Source: Bacillus sp. MYb209
GTDB taxonomy: Bacteria > Bacillota > Bacilli > Bacillales > Bacillaceae_G
Direction of reading: 5' to 3'
Assembly: GCF_002975175.1 (NCBI RefSeq)
Contig: NZ_PCNZ01000004.1
Location: 62,001-126,000, forward strand
DNA length: 64,000 nt
The position numbers and the translations under genes are program-made. A model generated the notes under the pieces. The model had not been told where the DNA came from, made no database searches, and was given only the letters and a program-made list of their open reading frames with translations. Position 1 is the stretch's first letter, and the number at the start of each line of letters is the position of its first letter. Positions 54,864-63,626 of this stretch are shown one piece after another.

Positions 54864-54894
54864 ATTAATTATATTGTCAACAATATAATTAATT
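54864..54894. repeat. AT-rich palindrome
   Basis: Thirteen-base arms (ATTAATTATATTG with its complement) around a short spacer lie 14 bases from the preceding hairpin. It could be an operator or part of a larger folded leader. Confidence 0.45.
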
Positions 54895-55143
54895 CACCCG
54901 AATTGAATAATTATAAACAAAATAGCATTCCAAAATATACGATACTACTTGAAAACACTGTTAATTCCCATTTCAATACATTTTATATTATTTCGGAATT
55001 CATTTTTATACATCGGACTCAATGAAATCCCCATATGCAAACACGATAAAACCAGTCGATTCGTTATATAGAAATAATTATTCATCTTGTTAGACCGATT
55101 AACTTCCCTACAAATTGCAAACAGTATTTTCACTTAAGACAAT

Positions 55144-55171
55144 AAAAAAAGCGCAGATGTTCATCTGCGCT
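55144..55171 (-). terminator. Intrinsic terminator of the VWA–tubulin-like operon
   Basis: A nine-base-pair GC-rich stem (55151–55159 with 55162–55170) is followed by seven T on the minus strand, directly after the micropeptide stop. Confidence 0.88.
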
Positions 55172-55312
55172 TTATTCTTCCGCTTCAATTTCTGTACTAT
55201 TATTATCGATATGTTCCTTTTGAGCTTCTTCTTGCAGCTCTGCTGAAATCATTCCATAATAAATTTCTGGATATAATCCAAATATTTGATATACACTTCC
55301 TAAAAACGGCAT
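55172..55312 (-). CDS. 46-residue micropeptide, third gene of the tubulin-like operon
   Basis: An ATG at 55312 with GAGGGATT upstream opens a 46-residue frame. It has an amphipathic N-terminus, MPFLGSVYQIFGLYPEIYYG, and a very acidic tail (SAELQEEAQKEHIDNNSTEI, then EAEE). It starts 57 bases after the tubulin-like gene, and the operon terminator follows at once. The composition and ribosome site support a real gene. No family is known to me; an accessory or regulator of the GTPase is a guess. Confidence 0.65.
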   Translation of the reverse strand: MPFLGSVYQIFGLYPEIYYGMISAELQEEAQKEHIDNNSTEIEAEE

Positions 55313-55369
55313 CGGAATCCCTCATTTCTAAAGTTGTATTGCCATTCTTAAGGATTCCCTTTTCACTCA

Positions 55370-58300
55370 TTATACATTCGTTTTTGGAACTTCTTCTTCA
55401 TCGGGAACATGTAATACATTTTGCCATTTTTTATAAGGCGCACTATTTGGATCCACATACCCTTTCGCATACGAACGATCCCACAATTGTTTCATAAACA
55501 TCTCTTTCTCTTTCTTTGCAACCATATCTGCACCTGTTCCGTAATAGTTTTGGAAATACAGCTCAATTTCATCAAGGAATAGCCTTAACAAATCATCAGA
55601 TGTTTCTTCTAACGTCGGGTCATATTTTGCCTCACGATCATACATTAAAATCATATCTAAAATATTATGGACATGCTCTTTACGAAGCCATCTAATATCT
55701 TGAGCACCTAATACAAATGCATGTGTATATAAATGCCCACCTTGTATCATTGCCTTTTCTTGCTCTTCTTCAAACCTGGACAAGATATTTTCATAAATAA
55801 ACGGATTATGAAGCAATGCTCTGTGCAACTTATAACTTTCGCTTGAAATATTTTTCCCCATCGACTGGATTAAAAAGCTACGGCCGACACCGTTATATTG
55901 ATACACGAACTGTCCATCTACAGCCACTAAGCTAATCCAGCGATACATATACGCGTACAGAAGAGCACGATTACATTTATCGTAATCTAACTTCGTTTGC
56001 GTTGCATTCAAGTCTGGCATAAAGGCTGGTAAGTGCCAATATTTATCTAAATGCGGCGTCAAACTAGATTTTTTACTATTTAATTTGTTCACGCGGCGAT
56101 AATACGATTGAAAGTAGTCACCTTTATCGTTCATAAAACCATTCGCAATATGTCCAGATGAAAGCTTAGGGAAATCTTGTAGCGATAATCCGTAATGAGC
56201 ACGATAACAAATCACTTCAAATGGTGAAAACGCCTCGTTTACCGTATCTTTTTCTTTAAACATTTCTTGCAATAACTCTTCTTGCAATTCTTGTTTTAAA
56301 GATGGATGTACGCCCCAATATTGTAACTCTCTATGATGAGAAACTTTCGGAACGAACGGACTTGCTAAATGGAAAAGATCTTCAATTTTTTCACGAACGT
56401 ATTCATCACGATCACGTTTCTTGAAATCTGCTTCTTTTCGCAATGCTTCAACGATATTAAGCTCTAGTTTGTCACGATAGCGCACTTGAAGTTCGTCATA
56501 ACAATAACTCAATATATGTTCACGATAGAAGTCTTCCACCTTTTTCGACTGAATTTCTTCGGCTTTCGCATCACGACAATATTCCCCGTACAAGCTCATA
56601 TAAATTTCGGACGATATATCTTTCGGTAATACACCTAAATTTAAATGTTGCTGCATATCTTGCCAAATCTTTTCTTGCAATTTCTCTTCTGCTAATACAT
56701 ATACATTCGTCGGGTTCGTTTTCCCCTCAAATTCCTTGCTTCGCTTTTGGATTTCAAACAATAAATTTTCACGTGTTTCGTGTAAATTATCAAAGAATCT
56801 TTCCCAATATTGGATCATTTTATCAACTGCTTGGTATAGCGATTGATACACGAGTTCTAATAACATTTCTTTACGATACTCACTTAATTTGTGGACATAT
56901 TGCGTTACGATATCTTCAAATTCTTTTTTGAACAAACGTTGCTGATTATAAAACATTTTCCCGACCCAGCCTTGTTGCTGAGCAATTTCAACGCGGCGAA
57001 CAGCCGTTACCGTTCCATCAATATTACTCACATTAAATTTCTTATCGTAGTTTTGAATTAAATTACGCTTTTGTTCATTATTTTCATGCAGTCGATTCAT
57101 CTTCTCTACTAACTGCTTACGAATTTCATACAGCATAAAACGTGCTGCGACAGGATGAACCGGATCCGTTTTCTTTAAAAACCATGTATTTAATTGATAA
57201 GACTGTCCTTCTGATCCACTCGGTATAAAGCGGTCTGATTCGACCATGTCATATAAAAGTGTAGTTACATGCTCATGTACACGGCTCGGAATCGCATAAG
57301 CATATAAACGAACCGCATGATCAACTCTCGCTACTTCACCTTTCATTTGTTCCATCAATTTCAGTTTCGCAGCCGATATTTTACACTCATGCTGCAGGCG
57401 GTTTAATTCTTCATCTTTTTGCACTGTACGGTGTACGTAACTCTCTACAGCATCTAAAAACAATTTTGATTTTGCAACACCGACCTTACCGCCCTCGGCC
57501 CCTTCGCGCGTCTCATTGAACATTTGTCTATAAAAAATATGGGCCTGTTCTGGACGAGTAGCAAGATGCTCTAAATCTTCTAAATAACTTTTCCCGCGCT
57601 CTGGCTTTTCACGCTGCATACCGCGCTTTACATCTTGATCATATCTTTGCTTCTTCTCTTGAAACAGTTGATCTAAATGAAGCCAAGATTCATCTAAACC
57701 TTGCACCGCCCATTTTAAAGCACAGTATTTCAAAACGTGCTCATACGGATAAATGAGCTTCGCCGTTCCTGCTCCGCAATATCTCCCTTTCCCACTCGAT
57801 TCTGCCAATTGCTGAATTTGATTATCTTCTTGCGCAAAATGATTTGCAGACATTGGACTGAATAACTGTAAATAAATCGTATTTGCCATTTGCTCCATAT
57901 AATCCGATAAATTGTGCAAATGGTGCCCATGTAAATTTTCATAATCATATAAGAAACAATAATTGTACGGTAAATGATGCTGCTTTATCGTATGATTTGT
58001 TCTTCCATCTTCATCCACTTGATCAGGACGATATTCTAATTCAATCGTTACGCCGCCTCGTTTTGATAATTCACCAGTCGACCCGAGCGTAATAGCGTGC
58101 AACTCTTTTAACGATGCATAACCATTCGCTTGCACAGTTTCAAACTCTTTCGCACTAACCGTTCTCGTCTTAACTAAAACATCTGGCATTAAAAACGCAC
58201 CGCGAATTAAAATGTTGTGATGCTGCAATTTTTTCCGGAGCATTTCACGCAAATATAATGCGATTTGTAAAAACATCCCTGAGCCTGTTCCGCCAGCTAG

Positions 58301-58732
58301 TGATGTTACAATAATGACACGTACACCATATTCCGTCTGATCACTTGTAACTGGAAAAATCTTCTCGATTTCTTGCCAAAACGATGTGAGTTTATCTTCT
58401 TTCATCGCAGCACGTAACGCTAAACGTGAAATGACACGTAACTGTCCCGCTCCTTCCGTTAACGGTTTATCAAGTATAGTCGGGTCCATCGGGAACCACT
58501 CTGGAATCGTTGGATCTCCCGCAATATACTCTCTCGGTGTTTTACTCGAGCTCGTTTGCGTCTTAAACTTCCGAATATGATCAAATTTACTCAATGTATT
58601 CACATCTGTATCAAATACATGCATCGCTACCTTTTTACGACGCTCCTCAGATAATCTTTCATATATTTGATGTGTGACAGTACTACCGATTCCACCTAAG
58701 CCAATTAAAATTGTTGGAACTTGTAATGTCAT
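55370..58732 (-). CDS. Large tubulin/FtsZ-like GTPase family protein (Tubulin_2-like)
   Basis: A 1,120-residue protein. It has an N-terminal Rossmann-like GTPase fold: TILIGLGGIGSTVTHQIYER near residues 7–27 and the tubulin signature SLAGGTGSGMFLQIALYLRE near 144–163. A long predominantly helical, charged region follows, containing coiled-coil-like stretches such as DVKRGMQREKPERGKSYLED. It resembles the Tubulin-like family (I recall Pfam Tubulin_2), not FtsZ or TubZ, which are around 400–480 residues. The ATG at 58732 follows GGAAGGTGG. It sits 83 bases downstream of the VWA gene; polymerisation or a GTP-gated role is plausible but unproven. Confidence 0.78.
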   Translation of the reverse strand: MTLQVPTILIGLGGIGSTVTHQIYERLSEERRKKVAMHVFDTDVNTLSKFDHIRKFKTQTSSSKTPREYIAGDPTIPEWFPMDPTILDKPLTEGAGQLRVISRLALRAAMKEDKLTSFWQEIEKIFPVTSDQTEYGVRVIIVTSLAGGTGSGMFLQIALYLREMLRKKLQHHNILIRGAFLMPDVLVKTRTVSAKEFETVQANGYASLKELHAITLGSTGELSKRGGVTIELEYRPDQVDEDGRTNHTIKQHHLPYNYCFLYDYENLHGHHLHNLSDYMEQMANTIYLQLFSPMSANHFAQEDNQIQQLAESSGKGRYCGAGTAKLIYPYEHVLKYCALKWAVQGLDESWLHLDQLFQEKKQRYDQDVKRGMQREKPERGKSYLEDLEHLATRPEQAHIFYRQMFNETREGAEGGKVGVAKSKLFLDAVESYVHRTVQKDEELNRLQHECKISAAKLKLMEQMKGEVARVDHAVRLYAYAIPSRVHEHVTTLLYDMVESDRFIPSGSEGQSYQLNTWFLKKTDPVHPVAARFMLYEIRKQLVEKMNRLHENNEQKRNLIQNYDKKFNVSNIDGTVTAVRRVEIAQQQGWVGKMFYNQQRLFKKEFEDIVTQYVHKLSEYRKEMLLELVYQSLYQAVDKMIQYWERFFDNLHETRENLLFEIQKRSKEFEGKTNPTNVYVLAEEKLQEKIWQDMQQHLNLGVLPKDISSEIYMSLYGEYCRDAKAEEIQSKKVEDFYREHILSYCYDELQVRYRDKLELNIVEALRKEADFKKRDRDEYVREKIEDLFHLASPFVPKVSHHRELQYWGVHPSLKQELQEELLQEMFKEKDTVNEAFSPFEVICYRAHYGLSLQDFPKLSSGHIANGFMNDKGDYFQSYYRRVNKLNSKKSSLTPHLDKYWHLPAFMPDLNATQTKLDYDKCNRALLYAYMYRWISLVAVDGQFVYQYNGVGRSFLIQSMGKNISSESYKLHRALLHNPFIYENILSRFEEEQEKAMIQGGHLYTHAFVLGAQDIRWLRKEHVHNILDMILMYDREAKYDPTLEETSDDLLRLFLDEIELYFQNYYGTGADMVAKKEKEMFMKQLWDRSYAKGYVDPNSAPYKKWQNVLHVPDEEEVPKTNV

Positions 58733-58815
58733 GTGAACCACCTTCCTATTCTTGCTTGTTTGAAAAGAAGAATAAAGAGAGCCGGGCCTCCTCCGCCCCT
58801 CTTACACCCTATCTA

Positions 58816-60912
58816 CTATTCACATTCGTACCGGTAAATCTCCTTACCATATCCTCTATCAATTACTAAAAGTTCATTTGGATACAACGTCTTATGCTCC
58901 ATTCCCACTTCTTCCTCTGTAATAAACATTCCATCAATAATCATCCCAACTACTTGCGATTCTTTCGCTACAAATATAGATTTCGATCCTTTTTTCGCTA
59001 TTAATGTTACAGATTGCACAGTCTTTCTTTCTGCTCGGAATGGAATGCCAAAATAGTGCTTCCACCATTTATTTTTAAGTAACTCTGGTTCAGATTGATA
59101 AAGCCAATCTTTCGCTACTTCTTGATCCCATTCGTAATATAGTAATGCTTTCCGATGAAATCTCGGACGAACAATCCATCCTAAAATAATAATTCCTACA
59201 ATTAAAAGTAATAAAGTAATAGGAATTACAAATTTAAAAACGAGCGCATACTTCTCAAAAAACGGCGCATTTTCAATGTGCAGTACAATCTTTTCCTTTA
59301 CTTCTTGTAATTTTGAATCATTGATCGTGATGGTAGCCTCTACGGTGCCGGTATCTGTAAAATTGAATGTGTCGGAGTAATAAGGTCGAGGATAAACATA
59401 AACTTGACTACCATGCTGTTTTAATTCATAGTTGATCGATTGATTCGATGTGACACCAGTAGATTTTAATAGTTTCTTTACAGCCTCTTCTGTCATCGGT
59501 TTACCATTTAACTGTGGCTGTAAAATAAATGGTTTACTATTTTCTAAATTTGTTACCTTTTCTTCATAATCTTTCGTAACAGCTTGAAGTGTTAATTTTG
59601 GTTTTTCAGCTGGTTCAATCTTGAATTCTTTCGTCTGTCTATAAAATCCCTTTATATTCATATGGACTTTCCCGCGTACTAACTCTTTACCAACTTTTGT
59701 CTCGTAATAAAACACATGTCTTTTATCATCCCACTTCATCGGATACTGCTTTCCGTCTATTTCTACTTCTGCTTCGAAATAAGAAGTTTGAATTGGTAAT
59801 TCAGTAGGTTTCGCTTCAATAACAGCTGTCACACCTTCATACATTTTCTCAACATTTTTTCTATCTTTATCATCTTTGTCATACGTAGAAACAGTATAGT
59901 TAAGCGCTGGTTCAACAAGTACTTGTAATCCCTCATTCTCAATGTCCTGATCCACTTCTATCGTATATGTCCCTGGCTTAATCACTTCCTGATTCGCTGT
60001 ACTTACATGCACTATATTTCCGAATAATTTAGCTTCTCCTGGTGCATGTATGGAAAAAGAAGACTGCAATTGTAACGGTTTGGAAAGTTGCATAACTTTA
60101 TAATTAGACAAAGAAGGTGATTGTCGTACAAGCGTCATACGCTTTAATGGAAACGGTGTTGTAATCTCTACTTTTTTCCCTACTATTTTCGTTTTGACAA
60201 TCGATTCAACAGAAGAAAATGGATCACGATTTGCAACTAATGCCGCCACTTGATTCACACTTTGTACAATACCATCCTCACCGCTAGACGGCATGACAAC
60301 TCCATTCATTTCTTTTTTCCAAATCTCTTTAAACGTATTTAACTGCTCTTTTTCTTGCTGCCCTAAATCCTCTTCCATCGTGATTAAGACTGGGTGCAAA
60401 GAGATCTTTTTAGAATCCATCTCTTTCTTAAACTGTGCTAACTTCTGTGTAATTTGTTCTTTTCCGCCAACCTTATCTTTCTCCAAATCATTAAATGCCC
60501 CGTCAGTTAATACAATAAGCCAAAATTCACGTTTCCCATCTATATCTGCTTCCTTCTTTATAGATTGCATCGCCGTTTCTACTGCGCTAAATGGAGTATT
60601 TAAATATGTTTTCCACGCGCCGATTCCATTAATTTCTGTTTGCCTTTGATCCTTTGTTAACGAAATGTTTAACGGATTATTTGGCTTACTCATTGGAACG
60701 TAAGAAAATTTATCTTTCTCATCTAATAGCGCAACTAAACTTTGCAAGGCGTAATTGGCGTACTTCCAGCGATCGTTATTTCTCATGCTGCCCGAATCAT
60801 CATATACAAGTGAAACGACCCTTTCCTTTGCCTCCTCTCCTTTTGCAAAAGCTGAAAAAGGTAAACATATAAATAGAAACAACATGAACGTGGCACAAAT
60901 TCGAATTTTCAC
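58816..60912 (-). CDS. Membrane-anchored von Willebrand factor A (VWA) protein
   Basis: A 698-residue protein. It has an N-terminal signal (VKIRICATFMLFLFICLPFS) and an extracytoplasmic VWA domain with the metal site DDSGSM at residues 38–43 and its third loop LTDGAFNDL. A large beta-rich region follows, then a single membrane helix (about 557–580, FVIPITLLLLIVGIIILGWI) and a cytoplasmic tail of about 117 residues. The tail could contact the tubulin-like protein encoded next. The open frame begins 20 codons earlier; GTG at 60912 with AAAGGTGG upstream starts the signal peptide. It heads the three-gene operon. Confidence 0.82.
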   Translation of the reverse strand: MKIRICATFMLFLFICLPFSAFAKGEEAKERVVSLVYDDSGSMRNNDRWKYANYALQSLVALLDEKDKFSYVPMSKPNNPLNISLTKDQRQTEINGIGAWKTYLNTPFSAVETAMQSIKKEADIDGKREFWLIVLTDGAFNDLEKDKVGGKEQITQKLAQFKKEMDSKKISLHPVLITMEEDLGQQEKEQLNTFKEIWKKEMNGVVMPSSGEDGIVQSVNQVAALVANRDPFSSVESIVKTKIVGKKVEITTPFPLKRMTLVRQSPSLSNYKVMQLSKPLQLQSSFSIHAPGEAKLFGNIVHVSTANQEVIKPGTYTIEVDQDIENEGLQVLVEPALNYTVSTYDKDDKDRKNVEKMYEGVTAVIEAKPTELPIQTSYFEAEVEIDGKQYPMKWDDKRHVFYYETKVGKELVRGKVHMNIKGFYRQTKEFKIEPAEKPKLTLQAVTKDYEEKVTNLENSKPFILQPQLNGKPMTEEAVKKLLKSTGVTSNQSINYELKQHGSQVYVYPRPYYSDTFNFTDTGTVEATITINDSKLQEVKEKIVLHIENAPFFEKYALVFKFVIPITLLLLIVGIIILGWIVRPRFHRKALLYYEWDQEVAKDWLYQSEPELLKNKWWKHYFGIPFRAERKTVQSVTLIAKKGSKSIFVAKESQVVGMIIDGMFITEEEVGMEHKTLYPNELLVIDRGYGKEIYRYECE

Positions 60913-61157
60913 GATGAGGCTTCGCCACCTTTGTAGACAAATTCCTATGTTTAAATTTATGAGGGGAAACAAGATATATGACTTGTATTTTAGGACAACA
61001 GTTCACAACAATTACATTATGTAAACAAAAATGAACTACTCCCATATTTTATTTCGAGTTTTTTCCTTATTATATATCTGAAATAACACATAGCTTTCAT
61101 ACTTTTCCCGCTATAAATTCCACCATTAAAGTTTGATTTTCTTTTCAATACAAGAAA

Positions 61158-61189
61158 TAAAGAGCACGCTATAATTAGCGCACTCTTTA
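61158..61189 (-). terminator. Probable terminator after the 111-residue gene
   Basis: A hairpin with imperfect pairing (AAAGAGCACGCT with AGCGCACTCTTT) overlaps the end of the gene at 61187 and separates it from the VWA gene. Confidence 0.6.
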
Positions 61190-61522
61190 CTTCTTCACAT
61201 ATACTTCAACAATCGGATTTTCCTTTTGATCTGCATGTAAACGTATATTCTCTTCACTTGTATTGTAAATACTAGCTAACAGCATAACCGTTAGTAAGTT
61301 AGGTATCTTCGCATCGCTTCCGTATTTTCTTTCAAGCGCCTCCTTATATTCAAAATCCAAATCTCCTTGCACATATGTATACACTTCAAAACCATCTTTC
61401 AAATTACATACGACCGTATCAATAATATCCGCCCCTACTTGTTTCTTCATTTCCCCCCGCAATGCTTCAATAAATTCTTCCCAAGGAACTTCGTACGTCT
61501 GAAATTGATCTGTAGATTTCAT
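61187..61522 (-). CDS. Hypothetical protein, 111 residues
   Basis: A soluble, acidic protein beginning MKSTDQFQTYEVPWEEFIEA, with GYVQGDLDF-like core residues and ending IVEVYVKK. GAGGAGGAAG lies six bases before the ATG, so it is a real gene. No family is recognised. A terminator separates it from the VWA operon downstream, so a link to that system is not supported. Confidence 0.6.
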   Translation of the reverse strand: MKSTDQFQTYEVPWEEFIEALRGEMKKQVGADIIDTVVCNLKDGFEVYTYVQGDLDFEYKEALERKYGSDAKIPNLLTVMLLASIYNTSEENIRLHADQKENPIVEVYVKK

Positions 61523-61597
61523 TTCTCTTCCTCCTCGTTATGTATCCTGTTCGTATATTTCCCCTTTCGCGTAAGATATACAACAGTAAAAGAAACT

Positions 61598-62464
61598 TTA
61601 ATTAGTGTTTTTTTTCCCTATGAACCTTAATACAGATTCTCTTGAACGTTCAATTTCCTTAATGTTTTCATCATAATATTTTGATGCGTATGCATAGAAG
61701 ATTATGTCAATAGTCAGAAATTGGGCAAATAATGAACTTGTTGCTGCACTACGAAATTGAGCCTCTGGTGCACGAACATGATGTAAGGACATATCAACTT
61801 TATTGGTTAATCTGTTATTCCCAAATCGAGACAATCCAATTGTTTGAATACCAGATGCTTTTGCAATATCAACAAGTCGCAGTACTTCTCCAGTTTCTCC
61901 ACTATTGGATATACTAAAAAACACACAATTTTTTGTTGATGCAGCAAGTCCAGTAGCCATGATATGTGCATCCTGATATGCACTTACAATCTTTCCTAAA
62001 CGTAACCATTTATGAGTAATATCTTCCGCAACAAGCCATGAAGCTCCTAATCCATAAACATAAATAACATCTGCATTTCTCATAGCTTCAATTATTTGAT
62101 TGAGAACAACTTCATCTAAATAAAGTGCTGTTTCTTGTATCGCTTGTACAGAGTTGGAAACTATTTTTTCTTTAATAGCCGTTATTGTTTCATTTGGTTC
62201 AATGTCATAAAAACCTTTCTTCTCTGGGTATGAGAGATGCGATGATAAAGATACCTTTAACTCTGAAAAACTAGAAATTTCAATAGAACGACAAAGCCTA
62301 GTGACCGCAGAGCTACTCGCATTAGCATGAGTAGCTAATTCATGTATAGTCATTCTAATAACTTCTTGTGGATTGTTTAAAATATATTGCGCTATTTTTC
62401 TTTCAGATTTTGGTAATTGATATAATAAACTTTCAATTTTTAATAATACATTCACTACATGCAT
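61598..62464 (-). CDS. RpiR/MurR family transcriptional regulator
   Basis: A 288-residue regulator. The N-terminal RpiR helix-turn-helix (SERKIAQYILNNPQEVIRMT, then HANASSSAVTRLCRSI) covers residues 18–70. A C-terminal SIS sugar-phosphate domain spans 110–270 (YVYGLGASWLVAEDITHKW, VFFSISNSGETGEVL). Such proteins sense phosphorylated amino sugars. It follows the kinase gene by 25 bases, and together they suggest control of N-acetylglucosamine or muramic acid recycling. Confidence 0.9.
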   Translation of the reverse strand: MHVVNVLLKIESLLYQLPKSERKIAQYILNNPQEVIRMTIHELATHANASSSAVTRLCRSIEISSFSELKVSLSSHLSYPEKKGFYDIEPNETITAIKEKIVSNSVQAIQETALYLDEVVLNQIIEAMRNADVIYVYGLGASWLVAEDITHKWLRLGKIVSAYQDAHIMATGLAASTKNCVFFSISNSGETGEVLRLVDIAKASGIQTIGLSRFGNNRLTNKVDMSLHHVRAPEAQFRSAATSSLFAQFLTIDIIFYAYASKYYDENIKEIERSRESVLRFIGKKNTN

Positions 62465-62489
62465 ATTGAATTGCCCCTTTAACTTTTAA

Positions 62490-63386
62490 TTAGCTCATAT
62501 ATTTCAGAGCTAAGTAATAACAGCCTAATGTAGATGATACATCTTCTAAAATAAATTGCACTTCCGGTTTTTCTTGTTTAATTTTTTCAATAAAGGAAGT
62601 TTGTACAATCTGTATATTAGTTAACACACTTCCTTTAATAGCAATTGTAACATTGTTGTCAAAATTTAATTTTCCACAAACATCAAGCGTAATCTTGGCA
62701 AGGTGACAGCCTGCTTGTTTGAGAATATTCTTTGCAAAATCATCACCTGCTTTTGCTTGTTGAACGATTATCGGAACAAAAGAAGCAATCTCTGCCTTAG
62801 TTGAGGAATAAATAAATTTTTTTAACTCAAGCACACTCTGATAACCAAGTTTTGTTAGTATCAACTTAGTTAGGTCACTATAATTTAATCCTTCATCTTC
62901 TTCTTGCGTCATTTTCATGAAAACCTGCATAGCAATCCAATAGCCACTTCCTTCATCACCAAGAATATGTCCCCAGCCACCTGCCAATTTTTCAGTATCA
63001 TTTTGAACTCCAATACTAACAGATCCTGTCCCTGAAATTGTTAAGATACCATTTTTCCCCTTTAGTAAAGCAGCATGTGCAATAATTCCATCATTTACAA
63101 TCATAAATGGAATATTAAACGCATCAGAAAGAGCATCTTTTATACCTTTTGTATTTTTAACCCCTCCATACCCCGCTAACCCTAAGCATATATACTGGCA
63201 TTCTTCATTTTTCAAAGGAACTAAGCATTTTGCAATAGCATCAATAATGTTAATAAGAGCTTGCTTTTCATTTAAAAGTAAGTTTCCGTATCCTGCTTTA
63301 CCTTCACTTATTTTTTCACCAGTTAAATCATAAGCCACTGCTTCAGTTTTAGTGCCACCACCGTCTACTCCGATAATATAATTCAT
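62490..63386 (-). CDS. N-acetylglucosamine/muramic acid kinase (BadF/BcrAD ATPase family)
   Basis: A 298-residue kinase of the ASKHA fold. The phosphate-1 loop is GVDGGGTKTEAVAYD, the phosphate-2 loop is LTISGTGSVSIGVQN, and GHILGDEGSGYWIA is the family block around residues 135–150. In Bacillus and Clostridium relatives (MurK type) it phosphorylates GlcNAc and MurNAc from cell-wall turnover. It starts with ATG after GAGGAGG and is followed by the RpiR regulator. No transporter or etherase is inside this window. Confidence 0.88.
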   Translation of the reverse strand: MNYIIGVDGGGTKTEAVAYDLTGEKISEGKAGYGNLLLNEKQALINIIDAIAKCLVPLKNEECQYICLGLAGYGGVKNTKGIKDALSDAFNIPFMIVNDGIIAHAALLKGKNGILTISGTGSVSIGVQNDTEKLAGGWGHILGDEGSGYWIAMQVFMKMTQEEDEGLNYSDLTKLILTKLGYQSVLELKKFIYSSTKAEIASFVPIIVQQAKAGDDFAKNILKQAGCHLAKITLDVCGKLNFDNNVTIAIKGSVLTNIQIVQTSFIEKIKQEKPEVQFILEDVSSTLGCYYLALKYMS

Positions 63387-63410
63387 ATAGATTCCTCCTC
63401 ATTCATAAAG

Positions 63411-63556
63411 TAAAACTTCAATCAGTGGGTGTTTTCTTCATCCCCTATTGATTATTCCACCTAACCAAACGAGCTTTTATAGGTAGTTTACCGCCTAACT
63501 AACATCTTCGCTTCCACCAAATTTTGAGGTGAAAGTATTCCTATCCTCGAATAGTG
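63411..63556 (-). repeat. Candidate dispersed noncoding repeat of the B. cereus group
   Basis: The 150-base block upstream of the kinase lacks a frame but is well structured and less AT-rich than its surroundings. It contains stretches such as TTAGGCGGTAAACTACC and AATAGGGGATGAAGAAAA on the minus strand. It resembles interspersed noncoding repeats (bcr-type) that I recall from B. cereus genomes. The resemblance is from memory and unverified. Confidence 0.35.
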
Positions 63557-63567
63557 GGATAAACAAA

Positions 63568-63596
63568 AAAGGAAGGAGCGTTCTGTTCCTTCCTTT
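63568..63596 (-). terminator. Intrinsic terminator after the partial gene
   Basis: An 11- to 12-base stem (GGAAGGAGC with GTTCCTTCC) is followed on the minus strand by TTTTTTGTTT. Confidence 0.8.
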
Positions 63597-63626
63597 CCCC
63601 TTGGTTTGAGATTTTTTTTGATAAAA

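Larger units (their letters stand above)
54679..55143. other. 460-base gap with two long inverted repeats
   Basis: Between the permease and the micropeptide gene there is no gene with a ribosome site. Two palindromes stand out (listed separately). A 62-codon minus frame at 54945–55133 has no ribosome site and no recognisable composition. Confidence 0.5.

Noticed and set aside
54945-55133. 62-codon minus-strand frame in the permease upstream region
   Set aside because: It begins with GTG lacking a ribosome site and has an ordinary AT-rich chance composition with no family resemblance.
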